Source: an uncultured Sporosarcina sp. (lineage in GTDB: Bacteria; Bacillota; Bacilli; Bacillales_A; Planococcaceae). Taken from it: 64,000 bases of DNA. The stretch is from the NCBI GenBank assembly GCA_947644645.1, contig CANSAF010000005.1, positions 1 to 64,000 of the forward strand, given 5' to 3'. Positions 1-7,955 of this stretch are shown here, one piece after another (positions within the stretch are counted from its first letter, which is position 1; every line of letters begins with the position of its first letter). Below the pieces are notes generated by a model that made no database searches, had not been told where the DNA came from, and saw nothing but the letters and a program-made list of their open reading frames with translations. Made by a program: the position numbers and the translations under genes.

Positions 1-231
1 TGGAATATCGATTACAGACCTTATAATATTTGTTTGAAATAGTGTTGACAATCCATCCTCAAATTGGATTGGGGTTTATTGGTGTTACCCTCGTAGCCTC
101 TTTTGAATTTGAAAATGATATTCGGGGTTATAATGAATTGAGCTTTACCGACAAAACTATAATAGGTTCTGTCAAGTAGTGAACTTTCTTTTTATATTTA
201 CAGTAAAATACAAACGTTAGTTCTTATTGTG
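1..231. other. Non-coding left edge, no gene seen
   Basis: No open frame of useful length or recognisable protein piece was found on either strand. The stretch is AT-rich and ends in the promoter of the CBASS operon. It may be the decayed end of an upstream mobile or accessory segment, but nothing in it proves that. Confidence 0.4.
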
Positions 232-240
232 TGGTATAAT
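232..240 (+). promoter_or_regulatory. Extended -10 promoter of the CBASS operon
   Basis: TGG followed by a perfect TATAAT (235-240) forms an extended -10 element about 30 bases before the first CBASS gene. I see no good -35 hexamer at the expected distance (around 212-217), which is tolerated for extended -10 promoters. A purine-rich ribosome site (AGGGGGG, 256-262) follows. Confidence 0.5.
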
Positions 241-269
241 TAACTTAGAAACTTTAGGGGGGAATGGGT

Positions 270-1310
270 ATGGCTGACTGTATAACGCAATTCAATAAGT
301 TTCACGAAAATATTAAGCTGAAAGAAGAAAATGAAGTTTTAAAAGACAAAAGGGAAATCATTATTAAAAAAATTAATGAGAAATTACCAGAGGAAACGGA
401 TTATAAATTCAGCGTTTTTAATCAAGGCTCATATGCTATGTATACTGGAATTAAACCACTGGATGATGATTATGATATTGATGTTGGTCTATATTTCGAA
501 ATGTCCAAGGATGATGTTAAGCCAGTTGAAGCGAAAAAGTGGATATTTAATGCCCTTGAGGGACATACCAATGATGTCAAGATAAAGAATCCTTGCGTAA
601 CAGTTACTTATGCGGCGGGATACCACGTGGATATTACTGTTTATGCAGCTGAGAACAGTGATGGAAAAGTATATCTTGCAAAAGGGAAACCTTCTAGTAA
701 TGCAGACGATAAGTTTTGGGATGAATCAAATCCAAAAGATCTAATTAAAACAATAAGAGAGAACTTGACTGATGAAAAAGACCGTAAGCAATTTAGAAGA
801 GTTGTCCGATATTTAAAGAGATGGAAGGATAATAATTTTACGTCCGTAAATGGAAAACCTACAGGTATAGCACTAACTTCTTGCGTCTACCATTGGCTAG
901 ATATTCAAAAAGAAACAGATCCATTCGATGGTAAAACGATTTACAAGGATTTAAATGCATTGATTAACATTGTTTCTACTATGATTTCTAATTTTGTGAA
1001 TGAGTTAGTATTAATAGATGGTGAATATGAATATATGACTAGACTAAGAGTCAACCTCCCAGTTGAACCAAAACCAGAACTATTTGAAAAGATGACTCAT
1101 AAGCAAATGAAAACTTTTAAAGAAAAGTTAGAAGATCTATTGATTGTTTTGGAGGAGGCAAAGGAGAAAATAGACCCTTCAGAAGCTGCTGAGATATTAC
1201 AAAAGCAATTTGGAGATGACTTTCCAATCCCGACTAAATCAGCGACTGGTAAAAAGGCTATTGCACCTGCTGTTATTACAAGTTCTGAGTCTGCGAGTGA
1301 GAAGAGTTAA
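270..1310 (+). CDS. CBASS cyclic oligonucleotide synthase (CD-NTase, DncV/cGAS-like)
   Basis: Predicted signal-generating enzyme of an anti-phage CBASS system: on infection such enzymes join NTPs into a cyclic di- or trinucleotide that switches on the effector. Visible are the nucleotidyltransferase signature GS (residues 53-54) followed by D-x-D (D69, D71) and a third acidic residue in HVDIT (D121), then the helical KRW...GIALTSC region typical of DncV-like proteins. Length (346 aa) is normal. I prefer ATG 270 to ATG 264 because the AGGGGGG ribosome site ends at 262, leaving a usable gap. The stop codon overlaps the start of cap2 by one base (TAATG). The C-terminus is a flexible Ser/Ala-rich tail ending in Lys-Ser; Cap2 partners usually conjugate the C-terminus of this enzyme, and many end in Gly or Ala, so the end is worth noting. 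The product (cGAMP or other) cannot be read from sequence alone. Confidence 0.9.
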   Translation: MADCITQFNKFHENIKLKEENEVLKDKREIIIKKINEKLPEETDYKFSVFNQGSYAMYTGIKPLDDDYDIDVGLYFEMSKDDVKPVEAKKWIFNALEGHTNDVKIKNPCVTVTYAAGYHVDITVYAAENSDGKVYLAKGKPSSNADDKFWDESNPKDLIKTIRENLTDEKDRKQFRRVVRYLKRWKDNNFTSVNGKPTGIALTSCVYHWLDIQKETDPFDGKTIYKDLNALINIVSTMISNFVNELVLIDGEYEYMTRLRVNLPVEPKPELFEKMTHKQMKTFKEKLEDLLIVLEEAKEKIDPSEAAEILQKQFGDDFPIPTKSATGKKAIAPAVITSSESASEKS

Positions 1311-3142
1311 TGGGAGTAAATCTAGAGGAAATTAAAGCAGAGTTAGATGGTATTGATCAAGACCTAATCAGTTCGTTTAATGTATTGGATGAAGTAGACC
1401 CAAAAAAGTTTTTTGGATGTACAAGCTTAGTAGAGATTGAAATTAAAATTTGTGGGAAGCCAGCTCTATTAACGGTTGGCTTCCCTAAAAATTTCCCTAA
1501 TGAAATCCCAAGATTCTATGATACTAAAAATCAATTTGGTGATATTCCCCATAAATTAAGTAACGGTTATTTATGTTTTACAAGAAGTGAATCCCTTCTT
1601 ATTGATGTAAGGTATCCTGCCTCAATTTTATTAAACTGTTTAGATAAGGTTATTGAATTGATAGAAGCTGGTGTTAAAGGGGAAAATAAAGAAGACTTCC
1701 TGAAAGAATTTGAAGTATATTGGGGTGGGTTTCTGACCATTTATGCTCATATTGATACAACTGAAACAACGTTAAGAGAAGTAGATTTATGGAGTAAAAA
1801 AGTGGATGAAGATTTTTTAATGGTAGCCGCTGAAAAAACTGTAAGAATAGAAGATGTAATCCAAAGTATTTTTGGATTGGATATAAAAATAGCGACTAAG
1901 TACCGATGCTTGTACGTTCCATTAAAAGAAGGAACCTTTTTGCTACCTCCAATAAATAGTGATTGGAGTTTTGCTGAATTAAAGGATAATATATTCTCTA
2001 ATCTATCTGAAGAAAATAAAAGTAGGTTTTATCGGATTGTGAACAGGGCAGTAAAAGATGTTAGTCCTATTTTTGAATATTTGATAATTGGTTTACCTAG
2101 TTCAAATAAGAATGTTGCATTATTTGGTTGTGGGATAGATGGGAATATCATTAAACTTAATTCTTTCAAGAAAAAAAGTAAAGTTAAAAAACAAATACAT
2201 CCGTTTGTGTTAAAGCCTAAAGATACAAATTTGTATAAAGCAATGATTAAGAGGTGGCATCCTGAATATCTCTTAAACAGAACTGGTGGGAATCGACAAC
2301 TTAAGGATAAACATATATTAATTGCAGGAGTAGGCTCAGTAGGAAGTGAAGTTGCTATACGTTTAGCAAAAGCCGGAGTTAAAAAGTTATCATTGGTTGA
2401 TTTTGATGATATGGCATTTGAAAATGTTCATCGTCACGTACTTGGTATTGATCAGGTTTTTCTTGCTAATGATGATTTTTTTTATGAAACTCCAAAAGTA
2501 TTCGGATTAAAATCTGAAATAAATAGAAAATATCCTTTTACTGAGGTTGAAACACATTTTAAAAGCCTATTCACTTTTATGGAAGAAGTAAAAATATGCA
2601 AAAATGACATCGATTTAATTATAATTGCTATAGGTTCTCCGAATAAAGAGATGAGGATTAATAGAATGTTGTTCAAACTTCCTGATCCACCACCTACAAT
2701 CTATACTTGGGTCGAACCGCTAGGTATAGGCGGGCATACCCTAGTTACGTTAAATGGGAAAAAAGAAGGGTGTTATCAGTGTTTATTTAAATATGATGAT
2801 GAATCCCCTATTTATAACCGTTCGGCTTTTGCAAAGCCTGGACAAGACTACTCAAAATCAATAACAGGATGTGGTTCGGTATTCACCCCTTATAATTTCT
2901 TAGATAGTGAGCGGTCGGCTATTTTAACAGTGGAAACAGGTATAAAACTATTAATGGGGAAAATGGATGGGAATCCATTGCTATCCTGGAAGGGAAAGGA
3001 TGACCTATTTGAAGAAAGTGGGTATAAAACAACTTTCAGATATAATTTTTCTGTTGAAGAGTTAAATGAGAGGAAGTATTTGTATGAAAACGATGAGTGT
3101 CCAGTGTGTTTTAAAGTAGGAGTGGATATGCATAGACAGTAA
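1310..3142 (+). CDS. cap2: CBASS Cap2, E2-E1 fusion ubiquitin-transfer-like protein
   Basis: Ancillary protein of type II CBASS. Cap2 enzymes use an E1-like adenylation domain and an E2-like domain to attach the CD-NTase C-terminus to a cellular target, which primes the synthase. The N-terminal ~150 residues look like an E2 fold with the candidate catalytic Cys89 in NGYLCF. The C-terminal half is a ThiF/E1 domain: nucleotide loop GVGSVG (about 340-345), VDFDD after the second strand, and candidate catalytic Cys521 in TGCGS. CxxC pairs at 488/491 and 597/600 probably bind zinc. The 610-aa length fits the family. Translation is coupled to the synthase by the TAATG overlap. Confidence 0.9.
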   Translation: MGVNLEEIKAELDGIDQDLISSFNVLDEVDPKKFFGCTSLVEIEIKICGKPALLTVGFPKNFPNEIPRFYDTKNQFGDIPHKLSNGYLCFTRSESLLIDVRYPASILLNCLDKVIELIEAGVKGENKEDFLKEFEVYWGGFLTIYAHIDTTETTLREVDLWSKKVDEDFLMVAAEKTVRIEDVIQSIFGLDIKIATKYRCLYVPLKEGTFLLPPINSDWSFAELKDNIFSNLSEENKSRFYRIVNRAVKDVSPIFEYLIIGLPSSNKNVALFGCGIDGNIIKLNSFKKKSKVKKQIHPFVLKPKDTNLYKAMIKRWHPEYLLNRTGGNRQLKDKHILIAGVGSVGSEVAIRLAKAGVKKLSLVDFDDMAFENVHRHVLGIDQVFLANDDFFYETPKVFGLKSEINRKYPFTEVETHFKSLFTFMEEVKICKNDIDLIIIAIGSPNKEMRINRMLFKLPDPPPTIYTWVEPLGIGGHTLVTLNGKKEGCYQCLFKYDDESPIYNRSAFAKPGQDYSKSITGCGSVFTPYNFLDSERSAILTVETGIKLLMGKMDGNPLLSWKGKDDLFEESGYKTTFRYNFSVEELNERKYLYENDECPVCFKVGVDMHRQ

Positions 3143-3158
3143 TAATAAAAATATATAT

Positions 3159-3626
3159 TTGCTACCGGATAATAGATTGTTGTATATACGACCAGAAGTA
3201 ATTGGAAAGATGTTCAAGTACAAACAGGTAAACTTGATGGATAAAGAAGCAGGAGGCATACTTGTTGGAAGAATATTGGTGGAAGGCAATAATATTATTA
3301 TAGATGATATCTCCGAACCGATGCCAACTGACAAAAGAAAAAGAAATAGCTTCAGTCGGGGACCTGATGGACATCAAGAATATATGAATGAATCTTTTCA
3401 GAGAGAAAAAGGGTGTTGTTTTTATCTTGGGGAGTGGCATACTCATCCCGAAAAGGTTCCTAATCCTTCATCTATCGACAGGAAAGATTGGGAACGATTA
3501 TTAAAAGTAGGATTTGAATCAGGATGCCTATTTTTCATAATAGTAGGTATAGATGATTTGAAAGTTTGGTATGGGCAAGTAGAGAAGTTAGTAATAGTAG
3601 AACTAGAGAGGTGGGTAAGAAAGTGA
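3159..3626 (+). CDS. cap3: CBASS Cap3, JAMM/MPN isopeptidase
   Basis: Metal-dependent peptidase that in type II CBASS removes the CD-NTase from its conjugates, opposing Cap2. The JAMM zinc signature is complete: Glu in KEAGG (about residue 30), H-x-H-P in EWHTHP (94-96), then P-S-x-x-D (Asp107) and W. Length about 155 aa is usual. The start is uncertain. The frame is open from 3120 but holds no ATG or GTG before the conserved core; the first accepted codon is TTG 3159, which has no ribosome site. A good AGGAG lies at 3118-3122, nine bases before an ATA codon at 3132, so either a rare ATA start or translational coupling from cap2 is possible. The end overlaps cap5 as GTGA. Confidence 0.85.
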   Translation: MLPDNRLLYIRPEVIGKMFKYKQVNLMDKEAGGILVGRILVEGNNIIIDDISEPMPTDKRKRNSFSRGPDGHQEYMNESFQREKGCCFYLGEWHTHPEKVPNPSSIDRKDWERLLKVGFESGCLFFIIVGIDDLKVWYGQVEKLVIVELERWVRK

Positions 3627-4759
3627 CTTCAACTGCAGATATTTCTAAAAAAACAAAGCCTCAGAGAAGACCACTTAGAAAAGTGGAAGATGCATATTTA
3701 TGGGTTTCCTGTGGTGGAGTTTGCTCATTCGAAGGATGTAATAAGAGATTGATTGAGTCTCATTCTGGAGATCTAACTAATGCAGGGATAAAAGCTCATA
3801 TAATTGGCCACGCAGAAACCTCGGCCCGACACGAATATATGGAGGAGTATGGGTATACCCAAGAAACTTTGGAAGATGTCTCAAATTTAATGTTGATGTG
3901 TTACTATCATTCTAAATTAATAGACGATGAACATACTCAAGAACAATATCCTCCCGATAGATTATTTAAAATGAAAGAAGATCACGAGAAAAAAGTAACA
4001 TCTTGGGCGGACGATAAGAAAAAGAAAAGTATTGCCTTAATTCATAAAAGATTGGGTGGCCCTATAAGTGATATAGAATATGATGGCGAGACTCCATATA
4101 TTCTTTTGGATGCAGTTGAAGACCAAACAGTATTCGAAGATTTTACTGACAAAGGTTGGAAAGAGGCGGTAAAAAGGAACATTGAGTTATACGAAAAATT
4201 TCTTCAGAAAATAAAAGAAAAAGATGCAAATATAGGTGAAGTATTCGCTTTATCTCCTATTCCGTTATTAATTCACCTAGGTTCTTTATTGACGGATACG
4301 GTCCCCTACTCTATTTACCAATTCAATCGGGAGACGCAACTATGGGTATCGGATAATCCAGGTTCTAATAAAGATTTATCACTTACTGTTTCACAGGAGA
4401 TTAAAGGGAATTTAGATTTAGCTGTTCTTATCTCAATAAGCGGATTAGTAAAACTAAAATCTGCGGAGGAAACATTAGGAAATGACTTTGATTTTATATC
4501 TTTCGAAGTAGATGATCCTGGTTTAAAGAGAATTTTATATAGGGAAGATGTCGTTAACATCCAGTCCAAGATAAAAGAAGGTGTTGAAAAATTACTTCAG
4601 AAGTACGATTATGAAAAAATACATCTCTTTTATGCTGGTCCGGCAGGTCTAGCTATTGAGATAGGCAGAGGTATAAATCCAAATATATGGTGTGAGGTTT
4701 ATTTGTATCAATACAATAATAGGACAAATCCGAAGTATCAATATGCATTAACAATATAA
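3623..4759 (+). CDS. cap5: CBASS Cap5, HNH nuclease with SAVED sensor domain
   Basis: Predicted effector: the SAVED domain binds the cyclic nucleotide and the HNH domain then degrades DNA, causing abortive infection. The N-terminus has the zinc/HNH pattern: C34 and C39 (CSFEGC), H59 in AHI, N88 in SNL, C93 and H96 (CYYH). Residues about 150-378 form the SAVED domain, with the hydrophobic strand YEKIHLFYAGPAG near the end, as in other CD-NTase-linked SAVED proteins. GTG 3623 is the likely start: GAGAGGTGGG stands just upstream and GTGA overlaps the cap3 stop. A longer frame from 3566 would overlap cap3 with no ribosome site. No terminator is evident right after the gene. Confidence 0.9.
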   Translation: MTSTADISKKTKPQRRPLRKVEDAYLWVSCGGVCSFEGCNKRLIESHSGDLTNAGIKAHIIGHAETSARHEYMEEYGYTQETLEDVSNLMLMCYYHSKLIDDEHTQEQYPPDRLFKMKEDHEKKVTSWADDKKKKSIALIHKRLGGPISDIEYDGETPYILLDAVEDQTVFEDFTDKGWKEAVKRNIELYEKFLQKIKEKDANIGEVFALSPIPLLIHLGSLLTDTVPYSIYQFNRETQLWVSDNPGSNKDLSLTVSQEIKGNLDLAVLISISGLVKLKSAEETLGNDFDFISFEVDDPGLKRILYREDVVNIQSKIKEGVEKLLQKYDYEKIHLFYAGPAGLAIEIGRGINPNIWCEVYLYQYNNRTNPKYQYALTI

Positions 4760-4955
4760 TTACTGACGCATCAAACGGTTATATTTGCGAAAGAAGTAAT
4801 GTTTAGATATTAAATAGGCGCGATTCCATTAAAAAAAGGAACCAAGCTCATATAAATAAACCAAGTAAATTCTCTGCATTGCAACTTTCACTCACACATG
4901 CTGAGTGTGAACAACGGTGATAGATAATCCGACTTAAATGCTAACATTTTGCTAA

Positions 4956-5327
4956 CGCAACCCCATAAAACGTTTTAAAGAGGCGAATGATGAATGCTTC
5001 TTTGAGGAATTACGGTTATTCATTGAAGAAGAACAAAAGCGTAAAATATTGTTGGAGCAATATCGAGGAGAAGTTTTGTTATTCTTAAAATCAGAATTTG
5101 TTATTTTAACAGAAGCATTAGGAAATGTTGCGTTAACAAAGGATAACTTTCCTGGTCAAACAAGCTTGCTAAACTCGCTACAAAAGCAAGGCTTCTTATA
5201 TGTTAAGGATTTACCGAAAGAACTAGTGCTATTGGGCAAGTACCGTAATGTTGGGGAAACAGCTTTAGGGAATTTGTTTAATCAGCTGAAGGTAAAGGGA
5301 ATGGAATTTTCGATGGTAGAAATATAA
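4956..5327 (+). pseudogene. 5'-truncated remnant of an unrecognised gene
   Basis: An uninterrupted frame of about 123 codons begins right after a TAA at 4953 and has no ATG, GTG or sensible ribosome site in its first part; the first accepted start (TTG 5049) sits inside continuous coding-like sequence rich in Glu/Lys. The C-terminal part (LLGKYRNVGETALGNLFNQL) has the look of a helix-hairpin-helix motif like that in the RNA polymerase alpha C-terminal domain. I infer that this is the tail of a larger gene whose front was lost when the CBASS block arrived. I do not recognise the family. Confidence 0.5.
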
Positions 5328-5456
5328 AGTTTGTCAAGGCAGCGATACTGATATCTGGATTTATTAATCTGGAATGCAGTGTCGCTCCTTTTATTGATCT
5401 CTTGTACATTATATTTTAATTATCTTAGCAATGCGTGCCTAGTATTGCTTTATCGA

Positions 5457-5497
5457 ACGTCATAAACCTTATAATAACGAGGTTTATGGCGTTTTTT
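5457..5497 (+). terminator. Rho-independent terminator
   Basis: Near-perfect 13-base arms (acgtcataaacct at 5457-5469 against aggtttatggcgt at 5480-5492) with a 10-base loop and a run of T to 5497. It ends transcription from the CBASS/remnant side. The rest of 5328-5689 shows no gene. Confidence 0.8.
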
Positions 5498-5689
5498 CAT
5501 ATCATTCAGTTTCACCTGATTTCAACGAAGTATAGTAAATTTCATAAAAACGTAACTGCACTCAAACATCCGCAAACTTCATAATTATTGTCATTAATAT
5601 ATTTGTGCATTTCACTCAGCACTTAATCCCCGAAATAATTGTAACTAAACCGCGAAAAGATAGTCTAATACAATAGGAGGGGGATATTA

Positions 5690-6166
5690 GTGAAAAAATT
5701 ACTTATGTTACTCATCGTATTCAGTTTCTTAATCGCCGGTTGTGGGCAAGAGCAAGCAAGGAAAAAAGATGCAAATGATCAATCTGAAGTGACGGATGAA
5801 TCTAACCAAGTGGATGATTTCAAAGTATCTATCCATGTAGAAGATGAACTTGATGCATATGCCACGATTACGTATGTAGGGGAAGAAGCTGAAAAAGATA
5901 TTTACCATGGCGGGAGTATTTTTTTCTTTAATAATTATCAGCTAGACGGTGATTTTAAGGATATAGGTGCAATGCATCTACCATTATTAACGACGACACT
6001 GATTCAAAATGAACCCCATCGTGTCACATTTAATAATTTAGATAATATTACGTTAAAACCAGGGAAGTATAAATTTGAAGCAATCGCCCAGTTTTCATTG
6101 GATTCAGAGGATATATTGGGAACGGAAATTGAAATCCCAGTTTCAAAAATGGTAGTTGTTGAATAG
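5690..6166 (+). CDS. Hypothetical lipoprotein
   Basis: Secreted, lipid-anchored protein of unknown role. A short Lys-start signal peptide ends in the lipobox LIAGC (Cys18), followed by a Lys/Asp/Glu-rich linker and about 110 residues that look like an all-beta domain (alternating hydrophobic strands, no cysteine). GTG 5690 is preceded by a strong ribosome site (AGGAGGGGG, 5676-5684). The next lipoprotein gene starts 55 bases downstream on the same strand and may be co-transcribed. I do not recognise a named domain. Confidence 0.7.
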   Translation: MKKLLMLLIVFSFLIAGCGQEQARKKDANDQSEVTDESNQVDDFKVSIHVEDELDAYATITYVGEEAEKDIYHGGSIFFFNNYQLDGDFKDIGAMHLPLLTTTLIQNEPHRVTFNNLDNITLKPGKYKFEAIAQFSLDSEDILGTEIEIPVSKMVVVE

Positions 6167-6220
6167 TTGTCGAAGTGATGAAAGGGCATGAGATCTTTAA
6201 AATATTTGAGGTGGAAAGCA

Positions 6221-6703
6221 ATGAGGAAGTTTGTATTATTAGGTGTGTTAACACTTACAATCGTATTAAGTGGTTGTGGCAATTCGACTAGAATTTTAAC
6301 CGGAGATGCCCCACCAAAAGTTATAGTAGAAGCTGACGGTGAAACATATGAAACGATTTTAGGATCAAATTGTTGGGGATCGAGTTCCAAATCAGTCGGA
6401 GAACTCGTCTGTACGGATACTGCCGGCGCAGCAGAATTATTAAAGGATAAGTCGTCGATTGAAGTAGAGGCGGGCGAGACTATTACACTGAAAATGGATT
6501 ATCGTCCACAGCCTAATGTTATTCATCTTTTAGAAATTGCAAATGAAATGGAAACTGAAGTAAAAGTAAAAGATGGTCAATTTACCGCGCCAAAGTATCA
6601 GGGCGTTTATTACTATACTTATAATGTTTGGTGGATGGATGAAGAAGACGAAGATGTATCGAATGCCGATGCGGTGTATGTGTTTGCGTTGGAGGTTCAG
6701 TAG
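6221..6703 (+). CDS. Hypothetical lipoprotein with DAPPK motif
   Basis: Predicted lipoprotein: signal peptide with lipobox LSGC (Cys19), then DAPPKVIVEADGE and a mature domain with two cysteines (in NCWG and VCTD) that could form a disulphide. ATG 6221 is chosen because GAGGTGG (6208-6214) lies at proper distance; the longer frame from 6188 lacks one. Function unknown. Pieces of the same family lie nearby: a clear 14-codon remnant at 6967-7008 and a more distant one at 9755-9961, so this was once a small family cluster. Confidence 0.7.
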   Translation: MRKFVLLGVLTLTIVLSGCGNSTRILTGDAPPKVIVEADGETYETILGSNCWGSSSKSVGELVCTDTAGAAELLKDKSSIEVEAGETITLKMDYRPQPNVIHLLEIANEMETEVKVKDGQFTAPKYQGVYYYTYNVWWMDEEDEDVSNADAVYVFALEVQ

Positions 6704-6790
6704 ATAATAAAAGCGACAAATACACAAACATTCATGAATTTCGTGGTTATTGCAATTAACGTGTTTGTTTGTGCCTGTCACTTTGTATTT

Positions 6791-6961
6791 ATATTTCAGT
6801 TAGAATGGATATAGATAGTAAAGGAAGGAAGAGCTTAAACTCTTCCTTCTCGCAGCCTCAGCCGTACAGGTGGTGGTTGTTAAATAAGAGTTATTTGCGG
6901 TAACCCCCCTTTTGCTTGCTACGGCGCTAGGTGGTTTTCTTTTTGTCTAAAAAGTTTTCTG
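6791..6961. repeat. Degenerate copy of the toxin-antitoxin-like locus at 27.6-27.9 kb
   Basis: About 170 bases match 27628-27811: the same TAGAAT -10 element (6801-6806), the same GGAAGGAAGAG hairpin, the same GCAGCCTCAGCCGTACAGG core and the same GGTGGTTTTCTTTTTGTCT end. On the minus strand it still encodes the basic tail of the small protein found at 27731-27877 (KKKTT, a stop, then R-R-S-K-Q-K-G-G-Y-R-K), but with one T missing from the T run and a TAG in place of an Arg codon. The N-terminal half is gone. The -35 of the antisense promoter is also degraded. Confidence 0.8.
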
Positions 6962-6966
6962 AAAGA

Positions 6967-7008
6967 GATGCGCCGCCAAAAGTTGTGGTGGAGGCTGACG
7001 GAGAATAA
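6967..7008 (+). pseudogene. Lipoprotein-gene remnant (DAPPK piece)
   Basis: Fourteen codons reading DAPPKVVVEADGE and a stop match the intact lipoprotein gene at 6221-6703; by hand count 32 of 39 bases agree and most differences are silent. It abuts the degenerate toxin-antitoxin-like copy directly, so a recombination joined two unrelated pieces here. Confidence 0.7.
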
Positions 7009-7073
7009 GTACATGGTACCAAATCCCCCAACAGTTTGAAATAGTTCATGGACCTGGCATTTGATACTTTTAA

Positions 7074-7107
7074 GCCCTCGAAAATTCATCTGAGAATTCT
7101 CAAGGGC
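7074..7107. other. Inverted repeat after the amino-acid ABC operon
   Basis: Perfect 7-base outer arm with a longer imperfect stem (gccctcgaaaattc against gaattctcaagggc) 42 bases past the last gene of the leftward ABC operon. There is no T run on either strand, so it is at best a weak terminator or an RNA 3'-end stabiliser. Confidence 0.45.
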
Positions 7108-7148
7108 TCAAAAGTTGACTACACGCTTTGAAATTTTACGTTTTCAAC

Positions 7149-7919
7149 CTACTTCCTAAAACGATGTAAAAACGTTTTCAGGCGTTTGTTATCTGATTGC
7201 TCGATGACTTCTGACGGTGTACCTTGCTCTGCGATTACACCATTATCTAAAAAGATCACACGGTCTGCGACATCGAGTGCAAACTTCATTTCATGCGTCA
7301 CGAGGATCATCGCCATTTCTTCTGATGCTGCGAGGTCGCGAATGACTTCGAGCACTTCATCGACAAGCTCAGGGTCTAAAGCTGAGGTCACTTCGTCAAA
7401 TAAGATTACTTTTGGTTTCATGACGAGTGCACGAGCGATGGCAACACGTTGTTGTTGACCGCCAGATAATTGGTTTGGATAGCTGTGTAAATGGTTTTGT
7501 AAGCCCACACGCTCCAACATTTGAATCGCTAACGCTTCTGCTTCTTTTTTCGATTTCTTTTTGCCTTGTATTAATGCAAGCGTACAATTATTTAAAGCAG
7601 TTAAATGAGGAAATAGATTAAAATGTTGAAAGACCATCCCGATATCTCCGCGAATTTTTTGTAAATGCTTTTCATTGGCAGGGCGTAGGCGATTGTTCTT
7701 TTCCATTTGCCATAAATTTTGTCCATTTATCAAAATCGAGCCAGCTGTTGGACTTTCTAACGTCATTAATAGTCGGATTAAAGTCGTTTTACCAGACCCA
7801 CTCGCACCAATCAGCGCAATTTTTTCTGATGGCTGAATCGACAAATCGACTCCGTTTAATACATTTACCCCATCAAATGACTTGTGGATATTATTAAATT
7901 GAACGATTGGTTCATTCAT
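7149..7919 (-). CDS. Polar amino-acid ABC transporter, ATP-binding protein
   Basis: ATPase of a PAAT-family importer (GlnQ/EhuA type). Walker A GASGSGKTT, Q-loop FQHFNLF, signature LSGGQQQR, Walker B VILFDE, and H-loop THE are all present in the expected order; about 256 aa is normal. The start is ATG 7919, eight bases after GGGAGGAG; a longer GTG start would lie inside the ribosome site. Last gene of a three-gene leftward operon (binding protein, permease, ATPase). Confidence 0.93.
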   Translation of the reverse strand: MNEPIVQFNNIHKSFDGVNVLNGVDLSIQPSEKIALIGASGSGKTTLIRLLMTLESPTAGSILINGQNLWQMEKNNRLRPANEKHLQKIRGDIGMVFQHFNLFPHLTALNNCTLALIQGKKKSKKEAEALAIQMLERVGLQNHLHSYPNQLSGGQQQRVAIARALVMKPKVILFDEVTSALDPELVDEVLEVIRDLAASEEMAMILVTHEMKFALDVADRVIFLDNGVIAEQGTPSEVIEQSDNKRLKTFLHRFRK

Positions 7920-7955
7920 TTTGAAGGCTCCTCCCACTATAAAATATGTTGATCT

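Noticed and set aside
170-190. GGTTCTGTCAAGT, slightly like the end of an IS6-family element
   Set aside because: Only the first eight bases agree and there is no transposase frame or matching second end in the window.
3062-3446. Minus-strand open frames opposite cap3
   Set aside because: They are shadows of the CBASS genes, which have full motifs and operon overlaps on the plus strand.
4860-4925. Imperfect dyad TCACTCACA/TGAGTGTGA as an attachment site
   Set aside because: Arms do not match well and no second copy was found at the left side of the CBASS operon.
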